This document shows positions 22,777-28,980 of a stretch of DNA of 34,717 nucleotides, piece by piece. Positions within the stretch are counted from its first letter, which is position 1, and each line of letters starts with the position of its first letter. Location: the NCBI RefSeq assembly GCF_003610895.1, contig NZ_MCAS01000048.1:1-34717 (forward strand). The letters run 5' to 3'. This DNA comes from Paraburkholderia fungorum. GTDB lineage: Bacteria; Pseudomonadota; Gammaproteobacteria; Burkholderiales; Burkholderiaceae. The notes beneath the pieces are model-generated. The model had not been told where the DNA came from, did not search any database, and worked only from the letters and a program-made list of their open reading frames with translations. The translations under genes and the position numbers were made by a program.

Positions 22777-24339
22777 ATGAATGGATCGACTAGTTCCGCC
22801 CCTTTGCCGCCATTGACCGGCGGCAAGCTCGTACTGGCGACGCTTGCCGTGGCTCTCGCCACGTTCATGAACGTGCTGGATTCGTCGATCGCGAACGTGG
22901 CGATTCCGACCATTGCGGGCAATCTTGGCGTGTCGGTAGATGAAGGGACGTGGGTGATTACGCTGTTCGCCGCCGCCAACGCGATTGCGATTCCTTTGAC
23001 AGGCTGGCTCACGCAACGCGTCGGGCAAATCAGGCTATTCGTGTGGGCCATTCTGTTGTTCGTGATCTCGTCGTGGCTGTGCGGGATTGCGCCGACTTTG
23101 CCGATACTGCTCGCCGCGCGGATTGTGCAGGGTGCGGTGGCGGGGCCGTTGATTCCACTGTCGCAAGCCATTCTGCTCGGCTCGTATCCGAAGGAAAAGA
23201 GCTCGCATGCGCTCGCCTTGTGGGCCATGACGGCGACGGTCGGCCCGATCGCGGGTCCGGCGCTCGGCGGCTGGATTACGGATAGCTACTCCTGGTCGTG
23301 GATCTTCTATATCAACATTCCTGTCGGCATCTTTGCCGCAAGCGTGACGTGGGCGATCTACCGCAAGCGCGAAACGCCGACGAAGCGCTTGCCAATCGAC
23401 AAGGTGGGGCTGATCTCGCTGATCGCATGGGTGGGCTCCTTGCAGATCATGCTCGACAAGGGCAAGGATCTCGACTGGTTCAACTCGCCCGTGATTGTTG
23501 CGTTGACCGTATTCGCGGCGATCAGCTTTGTGTTCTTTGTGATCTGGGAGTTGACCGAGAAGAATCCGATTATCGACTTGCGATTATTCGGAGGACGTAA
23601 TTTCCTGGGCGGCACGATTGCAATTTCGGTGGCGTACGCCGTGTTCTTTTCCAATCTCGTGTTGTTGCCGCAGTGGATGCAGGAGTATCTGAACTACCGC
23701 TCGGTGGATGCGGGCCTCGTCACCGCGCCGCTCGGTATCTTTGCCGTGATTCTTGCGCCGGTGATGGCGAAGATCATGCCGAAGTCGGATCCGCGCGTGT
23801 TGGCGACGCTGGCGTTTCTGGGCTTTGCCGGGGTGTTTTTCATGCGCTCGTATTACACGACCGGCGTGGATACGTGGACGCTGGTCTTGCCGACCCTGCT
23901 GCAGGGTGTTCCAACAGCCTTGTTCTTTGTCCCGCTAACGGCGATCATTCTTTCCGGCCTTCCCATGGACAAAATTCCGGCCGCCGCGGGATTGTCGAAC
24001 TTCGTGCGGGTGTTTGCGGGGGCAGTGGGTACGTCGCTTGCTGCTACGGGTTGGAATGACCGCACGATCTTGCATCATGCGCGGCTCGCCGAGCAAACCA
24101 GTGTGAACAATCCGGTGTTCACCTCCGCTCTGGACGCCGTGCAGGCTTCGCTCGGAGGAAGTACATCGCAGGCGCTGGCGTTCTTTGAACAGTCGTTGAA
24201 TGCTCAGGCGGCCATGCTCGGCCTGAACGACATCTTCTGGCTTTCGGCTGTGATTTTCGTGGCGATCATTCCGTTGATCTGGGTGACGAAAGCGGACAGG
24301 TCGAGCGTGGCCGCGGCGGCGGGCGCCGGCGGGCATTGA
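22777..24339 (+). CDS. EmrB/QacA-type DHA2 MFS efflux pump
   Basis: A 520-residue inner-membrane drug:H+ antiporter with fourteen expected segments. Signatures: ATFMNVLDSSIANVAIPTIA (motif D1, about residues 28-47), GTWVITLFAAANAIAIPLTG, a motif A-like GWLTQRVGQIR, the antiporter motif ATVGPIAGPALGGWITDSYS and WSWIFYINIPVGIFAA. A large periplasmic loop lies near the C terminus (ILHHARLAEQTSVNNPVFTS), as in EmrB. The ATG at 22777 has an AGGTG ribosome site. With the adaptor and outer membrane lipoprotein it forms a tripartite EmrAB-TolC-like pump. The substrate is unknown; MarR control suggests aromatic acids or lipophilic drugs. Confidence in the family is high. Confidence 0.93.
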   Translation: MNGSTSSAPLPPLTGGKLVLATLAVALATFMNVLDSSIANVAIPTIAGNLGVSVDEGTWVITLFAAANAIAIPLTGWLTQRVGQIRLFVWAILLFVISSWLCGIAPTLPILLAARIVQGAVAGPLIPLSQAILLGSYPKEKSSHALALWAMTATVGPIAGPALGGWITDSYSWSWIFYINIPVGIFAASVTWAIYRKRETPTKRLPIDKVGLISLIAWVGSLQIMLDKGKDLDWFNSPVIVALTVFAAISFVFFVIWELTEKNPIIDLRLFGGRNFLGGTIAISVAYAVFFSNLVLLPQWMQEYLNYRSVDAGLVTAPLGIFAVILAPVMAKIMPKSDPRVLATLAFLGFAGVFFMRSYYTTGVDTWTLVLPTLLQGVPTALFFVPLTAIILSGLPMDKIPAAAGLSNFVRVFAGAVGTSLAATGWNDRTILHHARLAEQTSVNNPVFTSALDAVQASLGGSTSQALAFFEQSLNAQAAMLGLNDIFWLSAVIFVAIIPLIWVTKADRSSVAAAAGAGGH

Positions 24340-24344
24340 GGGCT

Positions 24345-24411
24345 TGCAACGCTGTGCAACGCTTAGCGTGTTCGCTACGCGTTGCACAGGTTGTATAAGT
24401 TGCACAGGTTG
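24345..24411. repeat. Repeat-rich hairpin region after the efflux operon
   Basis: GCAACGCT occurs twice (24345-24352 and 24356-24363). A long hairpin runs from TGCAACGC (24355-24362) to GCGTTGCA (24379-24386), with an inner stem TAGCG/CGCTA around TGTT. GTTGCACAGGTTG is repeated at 24381-24393 and 24399-24411. No T run follows, so it is not a standard terminator, but its place suggests a 3' end structure. Confidence 0.5.
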
Positions 24412-24534
24412 AGCGATACGCGTGGTGTCGAGGCGGGCGTTTTCAGCGGTCGAGGCAATTGCGTCGACCAATAGGCAAGACATGAAACTGAGCCGGTGTA
24501 TGCTGTTTGAACATACCAATAGACTCTTTTCACC

Positions 24535-26502
24535 ATGAACGAAACTGACGCTCATCCCGCCAGTGATGAAGGCGGGGCTGCCAACGTAACGCCGGCGCTC
24601 CGGACGAACGCATCCCCTGCCGTCGATTACTGGTCGCTGGTTCAGTCGATTGAAGACTACGCAATCTTTCTGCTGGACCCGACCGGGCATATTGTCAGTT
24701 GGAACGTCGGCGCGCAGAAGCTGAAGGGGTACGCGCCGCACGAGATCATCGGCGCGCACTTTTCGCGGTTCTACACCGCCGAAGCCGTGGCGCGCGGCTG
24801 GCCTGACTACGAGTTGCAGCAGGCCGCACTGACCGGCCGCTTCGAGGACGAAGGCTGGCGGGTTCGCAAGGACGGCACGACGTTCTGGTCGAACGTCGTC
24901 ATCACGGCGGTGCGCAACGAGGCGGGTGTGTTGACGGGGTTCGCCAAGATTACCCGCGATCTGACCGCGCAGCGTGAGTATCTGGAGGCGTTGCGGCAGA
25001 GTGAGGAGCGCTTTCGTCTGCTGGTCGACAACGTGAAAGACTACGCGATTTTCATGCTCGATCCGGATGGTTTCATCGTGAGCTGGAACGCGGGCGCCGC
25101 GCGCATCAAAGGCTATACGCGCGAAGAAATCGTCGGCCGGCATTTTTCGACGTTCTACACGCGCGAGGAAGCGGCGGCTGGCAAGCCTGCCCGCGAACTG
25201 GCGATCGCGAAGCAGCACGGCCGGGTCGAAGACGAAGGCTGGCGCGTGCGCAAGGACGGCACGACCTTCTGGGCCAACGTCAACATCACCGCTGTGTATG
25301 ACGAATCGAACCGGCTGCGCGGCTTCGCCAAGGTCACGCGCGACCTGACCGAGCGCCGCGAGCGCGAAGAGCTGGAACGCTCCGGCGCCCGCTTGCGCAA
25401 ATTCCTCGCCACGCTCGCCCACGAGCTGCGCAATCCGCTTGCGCCGGTGCGCAACGCGATCGGCGTGATGCAACTCGAGGCGGGCCTGAGCCCCACGATG
25501 GCACGCTCACGCGATCTGATTGACCGCCAGGTGGCCCACCTCACGCGCCTGGTCGACGATCTTCTCGACGTTGGCCGCATCATGTCGGACAAGGTCGAGT
25601 TGCGCATTGCGCGCGTCGATCTGTCTGAAGTGGCGGCACGCGCGATCGAAGCCGCACGGCCGTTTACCGATGCGCGGGAGCAGAGCGTGGCCACCCACAT
25701 GCCGGCCGAGCCGCTTATCGTCAGCGGCGACACCACGCGGCTTGTGCAGGTGCTGCAGAACCTGCTGCATAACGCGTCGAAGTTTTCGCCGTCCGGCAGC
25801 CGTATCGAGATATTCGGCCGTATCGAACATCAGATGGCGGTGCTGGAAGTGCGCGACCACGGCCGCGGCATTCCCGTGCGTTCGCTCGATGCGATCTTCG
25901 AATTGTTCGTGCAGGAAAAGAATGGGCAAAGTCTTGGCGAGGGCGGCCTTGGCATCGGCCTCACGTTGTGCAAGTCGCTGGTCGAAATGCATGGCGGCAG
26001 CATCATCGCGAGCAGCGAAGGCGAGGGGCGCGGCAGTTCGTTCACATTCAGTTTGCCGCTTGCCGAGGCACTTTCTGAAACGCGGCCGGATCAGACGGGC
26101 GTCACGGAGTGCGCGGTGTTGCCGTTGCGAATTCTGCTGGTAGACGACAATCGCGACTCCGCCGACAGCCTCGCCATGCTGCTCGAACTCAAGGGCCACG
26201 AAGTCCGCATTGCCTATGACGGAGCGCAGGCGCTCGATGTCGCGCCGCGCCTCGCCCCGCACCTTGCGTTAATCGACCTTGCGATGCCGAAAATGGATGG
26301 TTTCGCGACGCTGGCGGGATTGCGCGCGCTGCCCGCGCTGGCCGGCACGGTGTTCGCGGCCATGACCGGCTTCGGTCACGCCGACGATCGCGAGCGCACG
26401 CGAGCGGCTGGTTTCGACGCTCATCTTGTCAAGCCGGTGGAACTCGCGCTATTCGAAGCGTTGCTGGAACAGGCGCAAGTGCGGCGCGGGCAACGCGGTT
26501 GA
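24535..26502 (+). CDS. Soluble hybrid histidine kinase: PAS-PAS-HisKA-HATPase-REC
   Basis: A 655-residue signalling kinase with no membrane segment, so it should sense in the cytoplasm. Two closely similar PAS/PAC units (about 31-145 and 161-273) share EDEGWRVRKDGTTFW and GFAK(I/V)TRDLT almost exactly, which indicates an internal duplication. The HisKA box is FLATLAHELRNPLAPVRNAI with phosphoacceptor His296. The ATPase domain shows the N box (Asn413 in LHNASKF), DHGRGIP (441-447) and GEGGLGIGLTL (468-478). The C-terminal receiver (531-650) has Asp537/538, phosphorylatable Asp581 and Lys633. The ATG at 24535 has a weak ribosome site; an imperfect dyad GTATG/CATAC (24498-24516) lies upstream. 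No partner regulator or output gene is adjacent. Confidence 0.92.
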   Translation: MNETDAHPASDEGGAANVTPALRTNASPAVDYWSLVQSIEDYAIFLLDPTGHIVSWNVGAQKLKGYAPHEIIGAHFSRFYTAEAVARGWPDYELQQAALTGRFEDEGWRVRKDGTTFWSNVVITAVRNEAGVLTGFAKITRDLTAQREYLEALRQSEERFRLLVDNVKDYAIFMLDPDGFIVSWNAGAARIKGYTREEIVGRHFSTFYTREEAAAGKPARELAIAKQHGRVEDEGWRVRKDGTTFWANVNITAVYDESNRLRGFAKVTRDLTERREREELERSGARLRKFLATLAHELRNPLAPVRNAIGVMQLEAGLSPTMARSRDLIDRQVAHLTRLVDDLLDVGRIMSDKVELRIARVDLSEVAARAIEAARPFTDAREQSVATHMPAEPLIVSGDTTRLVQVLQNLLHNASKFSPSGSRIEIFGRIEHQMAVLEVRDHGRGIPVRSLDAIFELFVQEKNGQSLGEGGLGIGLTLCKSLVEMHGGSIIASSEGEGRGSSFTFSLPLAEALSETRPDQTGVTECAVLPLRILLVDDNRDSADSLAMLLELKGHEVRIAYDGAQALDVAPRLAPHLALIDLAMPKMDGFATLAGLRALPALAGTVFAAMTGFGHADDRERTRAAGFDAHLVKPVELALFEALLEQAQVRRGQRG

Positions 26503-26531
26503 GGCTGGAGCCAGGGCGCACCTTCTTCTTG

Positions 26532-27929
26532 CTACCCTCGGCCGCCTCGCGAGATTTCCTCGCCGGCGCGATGCGGCATACGCAGCGTCACGGGAATCGA
26601 GGCGAACGAGCACAGGCCCACCACCAGGAACGCCGGCCAGAAATCCGACCACGTGATGCTCGGATGGCCATGCAGTACCCGCGAAATCTGCAGCACGATA
26701 CCGCCTATCGTCACGCCCAAGCCGAGCGACATCTGCTGCACGACGCTGCCGAGACTCGTTGCGCGCCCCACATCGCGGCTGGCGATTTCCGCGTAGGTCA
26801 GCGAGTTGAGACTCGTGAATTGCAGCGCGGGGAAGAAGCCGCCGAGCAGGACGACGAACCAGATGATCCAGGTCGGCGTGCCGGGGAAAAACAGTCCGCA
26901 CGCCGCAATCGCGATCCCCGAGAGCCCCGCGTTCACCACCAGCACCGAGCGGAAGCCGAACCGATGCAGCACGCGCGAGGCGAACGTGCGCATGAACATA
27001 CCGCCGAACGCGGATGCGCAGGTGATGAGCCCGGACTCGAACGCGCTCATGCCGTGTCCTTCCTGCAGCATCAGCGGCAACAGAAAGGGCAAGGCCCCGA
27101 GGCCGATGCGAAACAGGGATCCGCCGAGCACGCTCGCCTGGAAGGTCGGCACTTTGAAAAAGCGCAGATCAAGCAGCGGAAATTCGACGCGCTGGGCGTA
27201 CACCACGTAGCCGAGGAGCAGAACGGCGCCGCTTGCGCACATGCCGAACGCGTTCTGATTTGAGATCAACTCGCCGCCCACCAGCGACAGTCCGAGCAGA
27301 AGCAGCACCGCGCCGGCCGCCGACAGAAAGAAGCCGATCCAGTCGAGTGGGCCTGGATCCGGTTCGCGCGTGTTGGCGATATACCGGTTGGTCAGATAGA
27401 TACCGAGAATACCGATCGGCACGTTGATGAAGAAGATCAGCCGCCAGTGCAGATAGGTGGTGATGAAGCCGCCGAGCAGCGGGCCGGCGGCCGGTCCGAG
27501 CAACGCGGGGACGCTCAGATAGTTCATTGCGCGGATGAAGTCGGACTTGCTCACCACCCGGAAGATGATGATCCGTCCGACCGGCACCATCATCGCGCCG
27601 CCGACACCTTGCACGAAGCGGGCGAGGGTGAAGGTGGGCAACGAGTTCGACGCCGCGCACAAAAGCGAGCCGGCCACGAAAATGCCGATCGCGGTGCGGA
27701 AAACCGTCCGCGCGCCGAAGCGGTCGGCGAGCCAGCCGCATACCGGGATAAAGACGCCGAGACCCAGCACGTAGCTCGTCACCGCGATTTTCAAGGTGAC
27801 CGGATCGCGCCCGAAGTCGCGCGCCATGGCGGGCAGGGCCGTGACGATCACATTCGCATCGACGCTTTCCATGAACATCGCGCATGCGACGATAAGGGGC
27901 GCAATCAGAGCTTTCTCGACGACGGTCAT
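26532..27929 (-). CDS. DHA2-family MFS exporter
   Basis: A 465-residue drug:H+ antiporter. Signatures: ACAMFMESVDANVIVTALPA at the N terminus, motif A GWLADRFGARTVFRTAIGIF, VQGVGGAMMVPVGRIIIFRV, the antiporter motif LLGPAAGPLLGGFITTYLHW and RLIFFINVPIGILGIYLTNR. Twelve to fourteen membrane segments are expected. The ATG at 27929 lacks a clear ribosome site, but the family start is matched. It is convergent with the histidine kinase gene (29 bases apart) and divergent from the small gene at 28165. No adaptor or channel gene accompanies it. It is distinct in sequence from the other two DHA2 transporters of the window. Substrate unknown. Confidence 0.88.
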   Translation of the reverse strand: MTVVEKALIAPLIVACAMFMESVDANVIVTALPAMARDFGRDPVTLKIAVTSYVLGLGVFIPVCGWLADRFGARTVFRTAIGIFVAGSLLCAASNSLPTFTLARFVQGVGGAMMVPVGRIIIFRVVSKSDFIRAMNYLSVPALLGPAAGPLLGGFITTYLHWRLIFFINVPIGILGIYLTNRYIANTREPDPGPLDWIGFFLSAAGAVLLLLGLSLVGGELISNQNAFGMCASGAVLLLGYVVYAQRVEFPLLDLRFFKVPTFQASVLGGSLFRIGLGALPFLLPLMLQEGHGMSAFESGLITCASAFGGMFMRTFASRVLHRFGFRSVLVVNAGLSGIAIAACGLFFPGTPTWIIWFVVLLGGFFPALQFTSLNSLTYAEIASRDVGRATSLGSVVQQMSLGLGVTIGGIVLQISRVLHGHPSITWSDFWPAFLVVGLCSFASIPVTLRMPHRAGEEISRGGRG

Positions 27930-28095
27930 GGGGAGCAGGCGATCTGCGGCGGATGGCCGCAGGCAAAGGCGTCATTATTGCACCTGTACGGTGCGGATGG
28001 TTAATTGTGCGCCGCCTGATGCCGTTCTTATTCAAGATTGCGCGGATCGCGGGTGTCCCCCTCACCCAACATGCTGAAGATGTTATTGATATTTG

Positions 28096-28164
28096 TTGCA
28101 GTGCGACACGAGAGGGCTATAATCGGGTTATTCCCTAGGTATAAACCCTATACAGGAGTCCGTC
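28096..28164 (+). promoter_or_regulatory. Promoter and leader of the 50-residue gene
   Basis: TTGCAG (28096-28101), 16 bases and a consensus TATAAT (28118-28123). The short leader contains GGGTTAT (28125-28131) opposed to ATAAACCC, a possible hairpin, and then a GGAG ribosome site (28155-28158) before the ATG at 28165. Confidence 0.65.
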
Positions 28165-28317
28165 ATGAACACCGCATCCAACACCGCCGCCGTCCGCACC
28201 GCACCCGCCGCCAACGCTACGTGGCTGGGCAAGCTTCGCGCGCTGGCCTTGCACGCGCTCAACCTGCATCTGCAAAACTGCGCCGTGCTTGCTGAAGCGC
28301 ATCGCCGCCCGCAGTAA
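28165..28317 (+). CDS. Small basic protein of unknown function (50 aa)
   Basis: A 50-residue reading frame from an ATG with a good GGAG ribosome site and a consensus promoter upstream. The first 18 residues are Ala/Thr/Asn-rich and probably flexible (MNTASNTAAVRTAPAANATW). The rest (WLGKLRALALHALNLHLQNC, ending AVLAEAHRRPQ) would form one amphipathic helix with hydrophobic Leu/Ala on one side and Lys/Arg/His on the other. No signal peptide or metal motif was found. The combination of promoter, ribosome site and codon use makes it a real gene in my view. No family is recognised. The 11-bp tandem repeats lie directly after its stop. Confidence 0.65.
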   Translation: MNTASNTAAVRTAPAANATWLGKLRALALHALNLHLQNCAVLAEAHRRPQ

Positions 28318-28328
28318 GCGTTCAGGCA

Positions 28329-28372
28329 AGCGCTGAAGCAGCGCTGAAGCAGCGCTCAAGCAGCGCTCAAGC
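28329..28372. repeat. Tandem 11-bp repeats with AGCGCT cores
   Basis: Four perfect-length units: AGCGCTGAAGC twice (28329-28350) and AGCGCTCAAGC twice (28351-28372), then a partial fifth. Each holds the palindrome AGCGCT. The 11-bp period is close to one helical turn, so all cores face one side of the DNA. It follows the stop of the 50-residue gene by 11 bases. Confidence 0.85.
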
Positions 28373-28436
28373 AGCGGCCGGAATCTGGCGTTACCGGCCC
28401 CCAGCTTGAACATCAGCTAGTGCGCTACTTCGTGCG

Positions 28437-28568
28437 TTAGTCCCTGACGCGTGACGGAGCCGGGCGCTTCTCTTTGGTCGCTCGCGCGGACAGCGAGCTG
28501 ATCAAAAGCGCCATCGACACCAGTCCCACCAGATACACGCCGGCCATCACCCAATCCTGTTCTGCCAT
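28437..28568 (-). CDS. Small single-pass membrane protein (43 aa)
   Basis: A 43-residue leftward frame. An AAGGGG ribosome site lies seven bases before the ATG at 28568; two further in-frame ATG codons (28571, 28574) stand just upstream but are too close to that site. The protein begins MAEQDWVMAGVYLVGLVSMA, then LLISSLSARATKEKRPAPSR and VRD. This gives one hydrophobic helix (about residues 7-25) and a basic tail with Lys/Arg expected in the cytoplasm. It resembles the many tiny inner-membrane proteins of proteobacteria, but no named family is recognised. It lies alone between the tandem repeats and the mprF upstream region. Confidence 0.65.
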   Translation of the reverse strand: MAEQDWVMAGVYLVGLVSMALLISSLSARATKEKRPAPSRVRD

Positions 28569-28919
28569 CATCATTCCCCTTCAGTTACAGCTATTCCCGC
28601 TGCGAAATCCCGGCATTGCGCCGTGCTCTTGATCTCGATTACGGCAGGTGAAGCGAAAATCTTGATGGAGCAAATCAGCCTTTAAATCGGTGCGCGATCA
28701 TCGCGATACCGAATTTTCGTCTCGTAATTTCAATAAGCGTTTAAAATCCCGTCCCCTGTCGAGCGTGATGCTCCTCGCGGTGCTCCTCTTCGGCACGGCG
28801 AATCAATCGGCAATTTCGACCGTTTTATTGGCGCATGCCGCGCTGTCATGCCGCGAGGCGTGTCCGGTTTCATTTGCCGCCAGGCTTAAACCCGACGAAT
28901 TGACTGACATTGGCTAACG
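28569..28919. other. Intergenic region with no convincing gene
   Basis: About 350 bases between the small membrane protein gene and the mprF promoter. A frame of 75 codons (GTG at 28690) and an inner ATG at 28768 with a hydrophobic start are present, but ribosome sites are poor and I do not call a gene. Confidence 0.5.
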
Positions 28920-28960
28920 GTGTCAACCTTTTTGACACTTTGCCGTTATCCATTTGTAAT
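28920..28960 (+). promoter_or_regulatory. mprF promoter with overlapping inverted repeat
   Basis: TTGACA (28932-28937), 17 bases and TGTAAT (28955-28960) form a good sigma-70 promoter. The -35 box lies inside the right half of a perfect dyad, GTGTCAA (28920-28926)/TTGACAC (28932-28938). A protein bound there would block or recruit polymerase. The start of transcription would be near 28967. Confidence 0.65.
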
Positions 28961-28980
28961 CGCCAGAGTAAGGCGACGCC

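Noticed and set aside
23935..25473. Leftward frame of about 512 codons across the pump and kinase genes
   Set aside because: Antisense to two well-supported genes, with no family motif and a biased Arg/Gln/His composition.
28329..28372. Short CRISPR-like array
   Set aside because: The units are directly contiguous with no spacers and only 11 bp long; no cas genes nearby.
28690..28917. A 75-codon frame with GTG start, with an inner ATG at 28768 and a hydrophobic beginning
   Set aside because: No good ribosome site, no recognised family and ordinary codon use; kept only as intergenic sequence.
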